Positions 9,381 to 18,478 are shown, counted from the stretch's first letter. The stretch is DNA of 64,000 nt from Peribacillus asahii (GCF_004006295.1 NZ_CP026095.1:4245501-4309500); one strand, 5' to 3'. Program-made: numbers and translations. Notes: generated by a model from the letters alone, not told the origin.

Positions 9381-10301
9381 TTATTTCAACGCATTTACAA
9401 TCGTATCGGTATTGTGACGCACCATTCCAAGATACGTTCCTTTTTCTGTTCCTTTTTCTCCCATTGCATCTGAGAATAATTCTCCTCCAATTTTCACAGT
9501 ATGCCCTTGCTTTTCAGCCCCTTGAATAACGGCTTCGATTGCTTTTTTAGGAACACTCGTTTCTACGAAGATCGCTTTAATTTGTTTTTCTACTAAGTAA
9601 TCACGTAAATCTGTGACATCTTTAGAACCGTATTCGGATACGGTATTCATTCCTTGCAGCCCTTTCACTTCTAATCCATACGCTGCACCGAAATAGCCAA
9701 ATGCATCATGCGCTGTAACAAGTACACGTTGTGATTCTGGAATCGTATTGATTTCAGATTGAACATATTCATGTAGTTCTTTTAATTTCTCAATATATGC
9801 TTCATAATTTTTTTGGTAACTTTCTTTATTGGCTGGATCTTCCTTTATTAATGCTTCATTGACCGTATCGGCAGCTTGCATCCACAGCGTAACATCAAAC
9901 CAAATATGCGGATCATATTGCCCAGCCTTTACTTCATGCAGTTCTTCCTTAGCAATATCTTTAGAAACCGCAATCGTCGTTTTTTGCTCGCCCATTTGCT
10001 CAAAAATCTCTTCCATTTTCCCTTCAAGATGAAGACCGTTATATAGAATCATATCTGCCCCATCAAGTGTCTTGACATCTCCTTGAGTTGCTTTGTATAA
10101 ATGCGGATCGACTCCTGACCCCATCAAACTTGTCACCTCGACATGCTCTCCGCCAATATTTTGAGCTAAATCTCCAATCATTCCCGTTGTCGCCACTACT
10201 ACAAGCTTGCCCTCCGTTTGATTATCCGTCTCCGTTGAACACCCGACTAATAAAAGAAAAACAAACATAACACTCGCCATTGACTTCCATATGAATTTCA
10301 T
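9381..10301 (-). CDS. mntA: manganese-binding lipoprotein MntA
   Basis: Cluster A-I metal-binding lipoprotein, the extracellular receptor of the Mn(II) importer. A signal peptide leads to the lipobox LLVGC (Cys21). Metal ligands of the family are visible: His in GVDPHLYKAT, His in YDPHIWFD, Glu in IFVETSVPKK and Asp near the C-terminus (ELFSDAMG). The ATG at 10301 follows AAAGGGGG with six bases of spacing and gives 306 residues, the length of the B. subtilis protein. First gene of the operon; an MntR-like box lies about 100 bases upstream. Confidence 0.93.
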   Translation of the reverse strand: MKFIWKSMASVMFVFLLLVGCSTETDNQTEGKLVVVATTGMIGDLAQNIGGEHVEVTSLMGSGVDPHLYKATQGDVKTLDGADMILYNGLHLEGKMEEIFEQMGEQKTTIAVSKDIAKEELHEVKAGQYDPHIWFDVTLWMQAADTVNEALIKEDPANKESYQKNYEAYIEKLKELHEYVQSEINTIPESQRVLVTAHDAFGYFGAAYGLEVKGLQGMNTVSEYGSKDVTDLRDYLVEKQIKAIFVETSVPKKAIEAVIQGAEKQGHTVKIGGELFSDAMGEKGTEKGTYLGMVRHNTDTIVNALK

Positions 10302-10401
10302 AAACATCCCCCTTTTTCGTGTAGTTATAAATGTTTCCTTAATGCAAAAATAAGAATAAAAAAATACAGATTGAACCACTTTTGATGGTCAAGCACTAAA
10401 A

Positions 10402-10419
10402 AGTTTCCTTAGGTAAACT
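10402..10419. promoter_or_regulatory. MntR-type operator upstream of mntA
   Basis: On the minus strand the site reads AGTTTACCTAAGGAAACT, an imperfect palindrome closely similar to known MntR boxes (TTTGCCTTAAGGAAAC type). A TATAAA/TATATT -10-like stretch and a TTGCAC -35-like hexamer lie just upstream in the mntA direction, so the box would sit at or just after the promoter. MntR represses mntABCD when Mn(II) is plentiful in known bacilli; here this is inference from the sequence match. Confidence 0.75.
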
Positions 10420-10683
10420 TATTTTATAATATACATAATTTATATGCAAAAGTGCAACCCTTTTTTACTTTTTTATTGAATTACCTAAATGATTTATATT
10501 CCAGAATAATAATAGAATGCTTTGAGAAATCAGTTGAAAATATTCACAAAACAGCTATTTATATTGAATATTCAGAAAACTGAAATCGTAACTATAAGCC
10601 ATTTCCAATAAGTTATCATTGCACTATTTAAATCACTAGATTATAATTCTACTATAATAAAAAAATGCATATTTCCTCATTAA

Positions 10684-10867
10684 CCGATGGGGTAGAGGCT
10701 GCGGCTTATAAAAGTAGAACGAGTGAGATACAAGAATATCAATGACTTCGTTTAAAAGGATAAGTTGCCGAAGCAAGACGATTTTCTTGGGGTCATCTTG
10801 CTGGTGGTGTGACCGAATAGGCACATTACTGTCACGTTGCTGAAACAACGTGGGGAGCTATCTTCGG
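10684..10867 (+). promoter_or_regulatory. lysine riboswitch (L box)
   Basis: Conserved L-box blocks appear in order: GGTAGAGGCTGCG at the 5' end, AAAGGATAAGTTGCCGAAGC in the middle, TTGGGGTCATCTTGCTGGTGGTG, and GGGGAGCTATCTTCGG closing the P1 stem with CCGATGGGG. A strong terminator follows at 10891-10924 and then the permease gene, so the switch should stop transcription when lysine is bound. The upstream stretch 10440-10683 shows no gene. Confidence 0.92.
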
Positions 10868-10890
10868 AAGGATTACACGGGTTTATAGAA

Positions 10891-10924
10891 AACAGCCGTC
10901 GATCTTTCGATGGCTGTTTTTTTT
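10891..10924 (+). terminator. riboswitch-controlled terminator before the lysine permease
   Basis: ACAGCCGTCGA-TCTT-TCGATGGCTGT hairpin followed by eight T residues, directly after the lysine aptamer. Confidence 0.9.
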
Positions 10925-11045
10925 ATACTTTAAGAAAGTTTAACTTCTCTTAAATATAAAAAAGACATCGACTTTCGCCATTAGGAGCGATAATTCGTGT
11001 TTTTCTAATGTCCTTTCCTTCTAATTTAAAAGGAGTGTTACATGT

Positions 11046-12497
11046 ATGAAAAATTCAAACTTATCAACACCCCCTTCCCAATTAAAACGGAATCTAAAAG
11101 CTCGTCATTTAATGATGATTTCTTTAGGTGGAACAATTGGGACTGGTTTATTCCTAGCTAGTGGAGGAGCTATTCATCAAGCTGGACCTGGCGGAGCACT
11201 TGTTGCATATGCAGCTATTGGGCTTATGGTGTACTACTTAATGACAAGTCTAGCCGAAATGGCCGCCTTCATGCCAGTTGCAGGTTCATTCCGCGTATAC
11301 GCATCTAAGTTCGTTGATCCATCCTTTGGCTTTGCCATTGGCTGGAATTACTGGTATAACTGGGCCATTACAATTGCTGCAGAACTAGCGGCCGTTGTTC
11401 TTATTATGAAGTTCTGGTTCCCGGACAGCCCGTCTCTTCTATGGAGCGGATTGGCACTAGTGATTATGTTTTTATTCAACTACTTATCCGTTAAAGGCTT
11501 TGGGGAAGCGGAATTTTGGTTTGCCATGATTAAAGTTGTAACGGTTGTAATCTTTATTGTTACCGGAATCCTTATTATTTTTGGCATTATGGGAGGAAAC
11601 GATCCAATCGGGTTCTCTAACTTCGTGGCAGATGGTGGTCCATTTAACGGTGGATTTTTCGCAATCCTTGGTGTATTCATGGTTGCCGGATTCTCTTTCC
11701 AAGGAACTGAACTGCTTGGCGTAACAGCAGGAGAAAGTGAAGCCCCTGAGAAAAATATTCCTAAAGCTATTAAATCCGTATTCTGGCGCATTATTTTATT
11801 CTATATTTTAGCCATTCTAGTTATTGGTATGATTATTCCATTTACAGATGCCCGTCTGTTAAGTGATGACGTTGCGGTTAGTCCATTTACACTTGTATTT
11901 GAAAGAGCCGGTCTTGCTTTCGCTGCTTCTGTTATGAATGCAGTCATTCTAACATCTGTATTGTCCGCTGGAAACTCTGGTATGTACGCATCTACGCGTA
12001 TGCTTTGGGATTTAGCCCGCGATGGAAAGGCACCTAAATTCCTTGGTAAATTAGACAAACGCGGCGTTCCTGTGAATGCCCTTATTGTCACAGCATTAGT
12101 CGGTACACTTGCTTTCTCCGCTTCTTTATTTGGAGATGGCGTCGTTTATATTTGGCTATTAAATGCTTCGGGTATGGCTGGTTTTGTAACATGGGTCGGA
12201 ATTGCTATTGCTCATTATCGATTCCGTAAGGCTTACATTGCTCAAGGACATAGTTTAGATGATTTACCATATCGTGCAAAAGGATTCCCGTTCGGCCCAA
12301 TATTAGCATTGGTTCTTTGTATCATCATCATTATTGGACAAGGATATCAAGCGTTCTCAACGGACGGAATTGACTGGAATTCTATGCTTGTCTCGTACAT
12401 TGGCTTAGTCCTATTCTTCATTGTATGGATTGGGTATAAAATTAAACATAAAACAAAATTAATTCCTCTTGAGGAATGCGACTTTAAAGCTGAATAA
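11046..12497 (+). CDS. lysP: lysine-type amino acid permease (AAT/APC family)
   Basis: A 483-residue amino acid permease with about twelve transmembrane segments. The N-terminal block KARHLMMISLGGTIGTGLFLASG is the signature of the amino acid transporter (AAT) family, and FSFQGTELLGVTAGESEAPEKNIPKAI is the conserved helix 6 region. Substrate: lysine is inferred from the lysine riboswitch immediately upstream, which is stronger evidence than the sequence alone, since AAT permeases for different amino acids look alike. The ATG at 11046 follows AAAAGGAGTG. A bidirectional terminator ends the unit. Confidence 0.85.
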   Translation: MKNSNLSTPPSQLKRNLKARHLMMISLGGTIGTGLFLASGGAIHQAGPGGALVAYAAIGLMVYYLMTSLAEMAAFMPVAGSFRVYASKFVDPSFGFAIGWNYWYNWAITIAAELAAVVLIMKFWFPDSPSLLWSGLALVIMFLFNYLSVKGFGEAEFWFAMIKVVTVVIFIVTGILIIFGIMGGNDPIGFSNFVADGGPFNGGFFAILGVFMVAGFSFQGTELLGVTAGESEAPEKNIPKAIKSVFWRIILFYILAILVIGMIIPFTDARLLSDDVAVSPFTLVFERAGLAFAASVMNAVILTSVLSAGNSGMYASTRMLWDLARDGKAPKFLGKLDKRGVPVNALIVTALVGTLAFSASLFGDGVVYIWLLNASGMAGFVTWVGIAIAHYRFRKAYIAQGHSLDDLPYRAKGFPFGPILALVLCIIIIIGQGYQAFSTDGIDWNSMLVSYIGLVLFFIVWIGYKIKHKTKLIPLEECDFKAE

Positions 12498-12501
12498 TAT
12501 T

Positions 12502-12540
12502 AAAGAAAGAACCTGATATTGTATATCGGGTTCTTTCTTT
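12502..12540. terminator. bidirectional terminator between lysP and the glucosidase gene
   Basis: AAAGAAAGAACC...GGTTCTTTCTTT hairpin between convergent genes, with A/T-rich flanks on both sides. Confidence 0.8.
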
Positions 12541-12550
12541 ATAGGTTCTA

Positions 12551-14230
12551 CTATAGATAATACACACGGCATTCATAAGGGCGTAGTGGAGCCTCGTTTA
12601 TTTCATCCTCATTCCTCTGATTATAATTACTAATTAATAGCTTAGCTGATTTGTGAATAAATTCTTTCGGTAAGAAAAAGTCAGCCGCATTAGCTGTGAA
12701 ATTACAAAGTACAAGCAGCTTTTGTTCTCCTAACGTTCTCGTATACGCAAAAATACGTTCGTCTTCTGGAAAAAGCAAATCATAACGACCATAGACAATA
12801 ATGCTATATTTCTTTCGCAATCCAATTAATGTTCGATAATAATAAAAAATGGAGGCTGGATTATTAATAGATTCTTCGGCATTAACTTGTAAATAATTAG
12901 GATTTACTGCAATCCATGGAGTACCCGAGGTAAAACCTGCATGCTTAGAGTGATTCCACTGCATCGGTGTTCTCGCATTATCACGCCCGCGAGCATGAAT
13001 AGCAGCCATCATCTGATCATGTGACCATCCTCGGCTGTATACGAGCTCGTGATAAGCATTGATTGTTTCAATATCTCGATATTCATCTAACTGATGAAAG
13101 GCCACATTGGTCATCCCAAGTTCCTCCCCTTGATAAATATAGGGAGTGCCCTGCATCATATGAAGACAAGTAGCTAACATTTTGGCACTAACTTCTCGAT
13201 ACATGCCATCATCACCAAATCGAGAAACGGCTCGTGGCTGATCATGATTATTCCAATACAAACTGTTCCAGCCATCCTCCTCTAACCCCTTTTGCCATTT
13301 CGTTAAAATATGTTTCAAATCAGTCAGCTTCCACGGACCATTGCTCCATTTCCCTTCTGGTCCTCCTCCTAAATCGACATGTTCAAATTGAAATACCATT
13401 TGTAATTCATTCCGCTTTTGCCCTGTATACAATTTCGCTTGATCTGGATTAACTCCAGGTGCCTCACCAACTGTCATAATATCGTAATGCGCCAATACTT
13501 CCCGATTCATTTCTTGCAAAAACTCATGAGACCAAGGGCGATTCATAATATAAGGACTACCGTCTCCATACTGTTTTCCTGGATACACATATCCATCTGG
13601 AAAAGCAGGGTCCTTGGAAATCAAGTTAATAACATCCATTCGGAATCCATCGACTCCCTTATCCAGCCACCACTTCATCATTTCATAAATTTCTTTTCGT
13701 ACCGCTTCGTTTTCCCAATTCAAATCCGGCTGCTTTTTACTAAATAAATGTAAATAATATTCATCTGTATTGGCATCATATTCCCAGACAGACCCTTTAA
13801 ATACAGATTCCCAGTTCGTAGGAGGTTGTCCATTCCTGCCTTGGCGCCATATATAATACTCTCGCCTCGGATTGTCTTTAGACGACCTTGATTCAACAAA
13901 CCACTCATGCTCATCTGACGTATGATTGACAACGAGATCCATCACCAACTTCATTCCACGCTCATGAAGCGCCTTTAACAACCGTTCAAAATCAGCCATT
14001 GTTCCAAATTCGCTCATAACCGAGCGATAATCACTAATATCATACCCGTTATCATCATTAGGAGATTGATAAATTGGAGATAGCCAAATGACATCGACAC
14101 CAAGCGTTTGCAAATAATCGAGCTTCATCATAATGCCTTGTAAATCACCAATTCCATCGCCATTGCTGTCCATAAAGCTTCGTGGATAAATTTGATAGAC
14201 AACCGCCTCTTTCCACCATCTTCTCTCCAT
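12551..14230 (-). CDS. malL: alpha-glucosidase, oligo-1,6-glucosidase type (GH13)
   Basis: Cytoplasmic GH13 glucosidase of about 559 residues that hydrolyses short alpha-1,6- (and possibly alpha-1,4-) linked glucosides. The TIM-barrel motifs are intact: DLVVNHTSDEH, nucleophile Asp199 in GFRMDVINL, acid/base Glu256 in MTVGEAPG and Asp330 in WNNHDQPR. The N-terminus WWKEAVVYQIYPRSFMDSNGDG and the QPDLNWENEAVR segment are typical of oligo-1,6-glucosidase/MalL. There is no signal peptide. I choose ATG 14230, eight bases from GGGAG, over an in-frame GTG at 14239 which is too close. It stands alone; substrate specificity is not decidable from sequence. Confidence 0.88.
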   Translation of the reverse strand: MERRWWKEAVVYQIYPRSFMDSNGDGIGDLQGIMMKLDYLQTLGVDVIWLSPIYQSPNDDNGYDISDYRSVMSEFGTMADFERLLKALHERGMKLVMDLVVNHTSDEHEWFVESRSSKDNPRREYYIWRQGRNGQPPTNWESVFKGSVWEYDANTDEYYLHLFSKKQPDLNWENEAVRKEIYEMMKWWLDKGVDGFRMDVINLISKDPAFPDGYVYPGKQYGDGSPYIMNRPWSHEFLQEMNREVLAHYDIMTVGEAPGVNPDQAKLYTGQKRNELQMVFQFEHVDLGGGPEGKWSNGPWKLTDLKHILTKWQKGLEEDGWNSLYWNNHDQPRAVSRFGDDGMYREVSAKMLATCLHMMQGTPYIYQGEELGMTNVAFHQLDEYRDIETINAYHELVYSRGWSHDQMMAAIHARGRDNARTPMQWNHSKHAGFTSGTPWIAVNPNYLQVNAEESINNPASIFYYYRTLIGLRKKYSIIVYGRYDLLFPEDERIFAYTRTLGEQKLLVLCNFTANAADFFLPKEFIHKSAKLLISNYNQRNEDEINEAPLRPYECRVYYL

Positions 14231-14312
14231 TTCAGCCACTCCCTTCTATCCCTATTATAAAAAGAAAAACTGTTAAATATGCTCAGTCAGAGCAATACCT
14301 AAAAAAACTTGC

Positions 14313-14633
14313 CTACTGAGAAGAAGTAACCTTTAAACCAATAATCCCTATTACAATACAGCCCACAAAGAAGAGACGCAGGAAGTCTTTCGGTTCCTGA
14401 AAAAAGATAATCCCTATAGTAACCGCTCCGACAGCGCCAATTCCTGTCCAAATCGCATAAGCCGTCCCAAGCGGTAATGTTTTAATTGCTGCTGATAAAA
14501 AATAGAAACTAATAATCATCCCAACAACAGTAATAACAGATGGAATGATTTTCGTAAATCCTTCCGTATATTTTAAGCTTGTTGCCCATATCACTTCGAA
14601 TACTCCTGCAATGATTAAATAAAGCCACGCCAT
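14313..14633 (-). CDS. gdx: guanidinium exporter Gdx (SMR family, SugE-like)
   Basis: A 106-residue small multidrug resistance family protein with four transmembrane helices. Glu13, the proton/substrate-coupling residue, sits in AGVFEVIWATSLKYTEGF, and LPLGTAYAIWTGIGAVGAV is typical of the Gdx branch rather than the EmrE branch. It should exchange guanidinium for protons as an antiparallel dimer. The start at 14633 follows GAGGAGG; the longer open frame upstream is the riboswitch read through as codons and is not protein. Substrate assignment is supported by the guanidine-I riboswitch in the leader. Confidence 0.92.
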   Translation of the reverse strand: MAWLYLIIAGVFEVIWATSLKYTEGFTKIIPSVITVVGMIISFYFLSAAIKTLPLGTAYAIWTGIGAVGAVTIGIIFFQEPKDFLRLFFVGCIVIGIIGLKVTSSQ

Positions 14634-14658
14634 TTTTTTCTCCTCCTCTTTTTCACAG

Positions 14659-14697
14659 CAAAAAGCCCGGAAAGTATATTTTTCAATACCTCCCGGG
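14659..14697 (-). terminator. riboswitch-controlled terminator in the gdx leader
   Basis: AGCCCGG-GAGGTAT...ATACTTT-CCGGGCT followed by five T residues on the minus strand. Its 5' arm overlaps the 3' conserved block of the guanidine aptamer, so ligand binding and termination exclude each other. Confidence 0.88.
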
Positions 14698-14782
14698 CTT
14701 TTATCCCTCCGTGTACGCAAGCTGAATCTTGCGCGTTTCTCTCGGACCAGTCCGACCTTCACAATCGCGGAACCCTAGAAAC
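14689..14782 (-). promoter_or_regulatory. guanidine-I (ykkC) riboswitch
   Basis: On the minus strand the conserved blocks are in order: TCTAGGGTTCCG, GGTCGGACTGGTCCGAGAGAA (shown here in part), then CACGGAGGGATAAAAGCCCGGGAGG. These are the hallmark strings of the ykkC guanidine-I aptamer. The terminator overlaps its 3' end, and the gdx Shine-Dalgarno follows. In known examples guanidine binding prevents termination and turns on the exporter. Confidence 0.93.
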
Positions 14783-14917
14783 TTTAATATTGCCCTTACT
14801 ATAACACACAATATATACGGGGGCAAACACATGAATTTTTTTACAAAGAAATATTTTCTATTTATTCATTAAAATAGTATAATTGTTATATAACAGTTTA
14901 ATAGGAGGAATCAGTGT

Positions 14918-15535
14918 ATGGAAAATATCATTACGGAGTTTCAAAATATCCCCACAACGGCGATTTCAGATGTACTCGATGGATTAAACAACCTAAATTC
15001 TGCTATCAAACCTTTACAGGAGCATTATCGCTTTGCTGGACGAGCATTGACCGTTCAACTGCCGATTAATGATAATCGCGCTGTCTTAAAAGCGATTGGA
15101 GCCGCACAACCTGGTGATGTACTTGTTGTTGATAGTAAAGGAGATACATATCGTGCTATTGCTGGAGACTTTGTTGTTGGTTTAATGAAAACGATGGGCA
15201 TCCGTGCATTAGTTGTTGACGGAGTAATTCGAGATATCGTAGCCATTAAAGAGCTAGATTTCCCTGTTTTCTCAAGAGGTACAACAGTCGCTTCCAGCGG
15301 TAAAGCAGGAGTCGGCGATATTAATGTGCCAATTTCATGCGGCGGCGTCGCTGTTTATCCGGGAGATATTATTGTCGGCGATGCGGACGGTGTTGTTGTC
15401 GTGGCACAAAAAAATGCTGAAGAAGTTCTAAAGAAGGCAAAAGAAAAGGTTGCAAAAGATCAAGTTCGTGAAGATACGATTGCCGGAAAGCCAGAGGAAA
15501 TTAAAAAATATATTGCACAAATGCTTGCTAAATAA
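14918..15535 (+). CDS. RraA-like / demethylmenaquinone methyltransferase-fold family protein
   Basis: A 205-residue protein of the RraA-like fold. Visible family segments: IPTTAISDVLDGL at the N-terminus, GDVLVVDSKGD, GIRALVVDGVIRDI (the Gly-X-X-X-Arg-Asp metal/substrate region) and the C-terminal PGDIIVGDADGVVVVAQ. Members include RraA regulators of RNase E and 4-hydroxy-4-methyl-2-oxoglutarate/oxaloacetate aldolases; older annotations call them menG. RNase E inhibition is unlikely in a bacillus, so an aldolase/decarboxylase role is more plausible, but this is inference. ATG at 14918 follows AGGAGG. It is monocistronic, with a terminator just downstream. Confidence 0.8.
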   Translation: MENIITEFQNIPTTAISDVLDGLNNLNSAIKPLQEHYRFAGRALTVQLPINDNRAVLKAIGAAQPGDVLVVDSKGDTYRAIAGDFVVGLMKTMGIRALVVDGVIRDIVAIKELDFPVFSRGTTVASSGKAGVGDINVPISCGGVAVYPGDIIVGDADGVVVVAQKNAEEVLKKAKEKVAKDQVREDTIAGKPEEIKKYIAQMLAK

Positions 15536-15557
15536 AGTAAAACCTCCATACAAAAAT

Positions 15558-15592
15558 AAAGGAGCCTAGAAATTGATTCTAGGCTCCTTTTA
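15558..15592. terminator. bidirectional terminator
   Basis: AAAGGAGCCTAGAA...TTCTAGGCTCCTTTT hairpin between the convergent RraA-like and LtaS-like genes. Confidence 0.85.
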
Positions 15593-15594
15593 CT

Positions 15595-17568
15595 TTACTT
15601 GGATTCTTTATTAGAAGAAGGTGTACTTGTTTGCTCTTCTTCTTTATATGTGTAATCATAGTCGTTTGGATCAACAGGTACAAAGCCTTCTGGTTCATAG
15701 AAACGAAGCAAGTCGCCATTGACAACTTTATCAGACAGATTCAATTTCATTTCAACAAACTCTTTCGCTTTAGTCATCTCTTCCGTTGGTTCAACGGTTT
15801 CGCCTGTTTTCGTATCATAATATACTCCTTTAAATGATGAGAAATCCGGCGTTACAAAATCACCATCCCGGAATGGAACAATTTCATTATGGTCCTTAGA
15901 TAATAAGTCTGTACCGAATTGTACATATTCACTCGTATCTACACCTAATAAATGAAGCAATGTCGGTCTAAGGTCGATTTGACCACCATATTGATGTTTC
16001 ACTCCACCTTCAACACCTGGTGCATGAATCAATAATGGCACACGTTGCAATTGTCCATCTTCAAATTCGCCCACTTCTTTTCCAAGAACCTCTGACATTG
16101 CTCGCATATGATTCTCAGAAATACCATAGTGATCACCGTACATCACAATTACAGAGTTATCATATAATCCTGATTCCTTCAAATATGTGAAGAATTCCTT
16201 TAAGGCTTCATCCGCATATCGAGCAGTTTGGAAGTAATTATCTACAGATGCATCACCCGTCGTATGCTTACCAATTGTTGTTAACTCTTGGTCGATTGTA
16301 TAAGGGAAGTGATGAGATACCGTAATAAACTTCGCATAGAAAGGCTGTGGAAGTGCTTCTAAGTTAGGAATAGATTCCTTGAAAAACGGTTTATCCATCA
16401 ATCCATAACTTGCAACATCTTCGCCTTTCATATCATAATATTCCGCATCAAAGAACTTATCAAAACCAAGTGATTTGTACATCTTATCACGGTTCCAGAA
16501 TGATTTATAGTTTCCATGGAATACAGCTGATGTATACCCCTCTTGTTTTAAAATAGCTGGAGCTGCTTGGTACGTATTTTGTGCCCGATTTGTAAAAGCT
16601 GCTCCTTGAGGCAATCCAAACAACGAGTTTTCTAGCATAAATTCTGCATCGGCTGTTTTCCCTTGTCCCACTTGATGGAAGAAGTTATCGAAATACATGA
16701 AATCCTTACTCTTTGCTAATGAATTTAAAAATGGTGTAACTTCTTCCCCATTTAATTTATAGTCAATTAAGAATTGTTGCATCGACTCTAAGTGAAGATA
16801 AATGACATTCTTCCCTTCAGCTGCACCAAAGTATTTCGGGTTCGGTTCAGCTTTTGTTGCCTTTGTATAGTTGACCACTTCCGTTAAATCATTACTGCTA
16901 GCTGTTGCACGTTGAGCATATGTTTTTGTATTTTGAACAGCATCATATATTGTGTAATTATACAGACCTAAATATTTCACAATATAGTTACGGTCAAACG
17001 TTCTTGATAATAACTGCGGACGATCTTTCTCTGCTAATGCTAGATTTACAGTAAAAATAGCAATCCCTGTTAGAAACACTATTGCAACTGTCCGACGCTT
17101 TGGTTTAACAACTACGAATTTTTTCCCTTTCCATTTATATAGGACAAAGAGAATAATGGTATCTACAAAGTACAATACATCATATGGTTTAAAAAGCGCT
17201 AATACGCTCGATCCTAGGTTTCCTGCATTTTGTACTTGTGTTAATGTTGGTAACGTAATAAAGTCCGTAAATGAACGATAATACACAATATTAAAGAATA
17301 ACCATAAGGAGAAAATTACATTTAAACGAACAATCCATTTAATCATCTTTTTCTCTTTTGCTAATAATGCTAAAGCAAAGAATAGAACGGCTGAACTTAA
17401 TGGATTAATAAATAATAAAAAGCTTTGTAATCCATTCTCAATGCCTAAACTAAATTCTACTTGATACCCAATGTATGTTTTAATCCAAAACATGACGACT
17501 GCAATTAAGAAAAAGCCAAGAGTATGATCAATCAAGAACTGCTGGCCTTTTTTAAAAAAGTTATTCAT
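15595..17568 (-). CDS. lipoteichoic acid synthase family protein (LtaS/YfnI/YqgS type)
   Basis: A 657-residue protein with five N-terminal transmembrane helices (to about residue 190) and an extracellular sulfatase-like domain. The LTA-synthase metal and catalytic motifs are visible: NVIYLHLESMQQF (Glu ligand), GQGKTADAEF (nucleophilic Thr), VMYGDHYGIS and a conserved SHHFPY. These enzymes polymerise glycerol-phosphate from phosphatidylglycerol onto a glycolipid anchor. Bacilli have several paralogues with different roles (main synthase, stress, primase, sporulation) and sequence alone does not let me choose. The C-terminal 40 residues are acidic then Ser/Glu-rich, likely a disordered tail. 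Start follows AGGTG. Confidence 0.88.
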   Translation of the reverse strand: MNNFFKKGQQFLIDHTLGFFLIAVVMFWIKTYIGYQVEFSLGIENGLQSFLLFINPLSSAVLFFALALLAKEKKMIKWIVRLNVIFSLWLFFNIVYYRSFTDFITLPTLTQVQNAGNLGSSVLALFKPYDVLYFVDTIILFVLYKWKGKKFVVVKPKRRTVAIVFLTGIAIFTVNLALAEKDRPQLLSRTFDRNYIVKYLGLYNYTIYDAVQNTKTYAQRATASSNDLTEVVNYTKATKAEPNPKYFGAAEGKNVIYLHLESMQQFLIDYKLNGEEVTPFLNSLAKSKDFMYFDNFFHQVGQGKTADAEFMLENSLFGLPQGAAFTNRAQNTYQAAPAILKQEGYTSAVFHGNYKSFWNRDKMYKSLGFDKFFDAEYYDMKGEDVASYGLMDKPFFKESIPNLEALPQPFYAKFITVSHHFPYTIDQELTTIGKHTTGDASVDNYFQTARYADEALKEFFTYLKESGLYDNSVIVMYGDHYGISENHMRAMSEVLGKEVGEFEDGQLQRVPLLIHAPGVEGGVKHQYGGQIDLRPTLLHLLGVDTSEYVQFGTDLLSKDHNEIVPFRDGDFVTPDFSSFKGVYYDTKTGETVEPTEEMTKAKEFVEMKLNLSDKVVNGDLLRFYEPEGFVPVDPNDYDYTYKEEEQTSTPSSNKESK

Positions 17569-18121
17569 GGTTTCACCTCTACTAATCTAGTGGTAACGTA
17601 TATACCTACTGTTACAACTTCTTTATAAACTTCGGAAAAACAATAAAGTTAATACTAACACTTATAAGTTCATTAATCAATCACCTATAAAACCCATTGT
17701 TGCTACATTCTGAGACAACTTGTATTCTGGCACCTCACTATCTTATGAATGAACTTTACAAATCATCACCTAATTTTGATATTGCTCTTTGCATCCTCAC
17801 ATTCACTCTTATACTATATAAAATCATTCGTGAACTTGCCAATAAATAATACTGTAAACTAAACGCAGCTAGGCTGTACTCATTATAAACGACTTATAAA
17901 AAAAATGCTATAAAGTTCAATATTTTGGAAGAAAATATCCCTTATTTATAATGACTATTCTAATAAACGTTATTGAATAAACAGCTATGCACATACATGA
18001 ATGAACTAAGCGTTATTTCAATGTAGACCTTTATTATAAGTTATTATTCACCGATTAAAGCGAAAATACAAGCGCTGGAGAATCAAAAGTAAAGTCGCTT
18101 ATCTTTTTCTTCCTATATAAA
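17569..18121. other. 553-base intergenic region, AT-rich, no gene seen
   Basis: Between the LtaS-like gene and the decayed binding-protein gene. No open frame with a ribosome binding site, no tRNA-like or riboswitch-like motif was recognised. It presumably holds the promoter of the LtaS-like gene at its low-coordinate end. Confidence 0.6.
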
Positions 18122-18165
18122 CGAAAAAGCCACCTATCCTCGTCAAATAAACAAAATTAGGCGGC
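18122..18165 (-). terminator. terminator after the decayed binding-protein gene
   Basis: Minus strand GCCGCCTA...TAGGTGGC followed by TTTTTCG. It sits exactly where the terminator of the pseudogene behind it would be expected, suggesting it is the relic of that gene's own terminator. Confidence 0.65.
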
Positions 18166-18402
18166 CTTCCTCAAATACGTCTCAGCCGCTTCAATATCAC
18201 TGATCATTTTATCAAGAGACACTAAACCGACGCCAGATGTTAAAACAATCAGACCTTTTTTTATCAGTTGGAGCAATTTTGTTTAATTCTTCATATACTT
18301 CTGTGTAACGCCCAGAGATTAAAATCCATTCTGGTGCTAATTCGTTAATTGCTTCAAAGTCAGGCTCTTTTAATCCACCTGCATGTTCTGCTGTATCTTT
18401 TT
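18166..18402 (-). pseudogene. remnant of a second siderophore-binding lipoprotein gene
   Basis: Reading the minus strand gives LKEPDFEAINELAPEWILIS and then GRYTEVYEELNKIAP, clearly the same kind of segment as IAEIDPDVIFISGRQAPYYEELKEIAP in the intact binding protein just upstream. After IAPTDKK the frame shifts by one and continues KKGLIVLTSG, then jumps to a C-terminal piece (KMISDIEAAETYLRKAA). Both the N-terminal half and most of the C-terminal domain are missing. It is therefore a deleted, frameshifted paralogue of the siderophore receptor. Confidence 0.8.
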
Positions 18403-18427
18403 ATTGAGAAAGCTAGCCATGAAACAA

Positions 18428-18478
18428 CAAAACAGAGCTTTCCAAAGAGTCAGTTTTCACTAACTTGTTGGAAAGCCC
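18428..18478 (-). terminator. terminator after siderophore-binding protein gene
   Basis: Minus strand GCTTTCCAA...TTTGGAAAGC followed by a T-rich tract (TCTGTTTTGTT), just beyond the stop codon at 18497. Confidence 0.65.

Noticed and set aside
10636..10848. Minus-strand 70-codon frame
   Set aside because: It lies wholly within the lysine riboswitch on the other strand and has no ribosome binding site or protein-like composition.
14634..14762. N-terminal extension of the SMR protein (149-residue reading)
   Set aside because: The extra codons are the guanidine riboswitch and its terminator; a good ribosome site and standard start at 14633 give the normal 106-residue protein.
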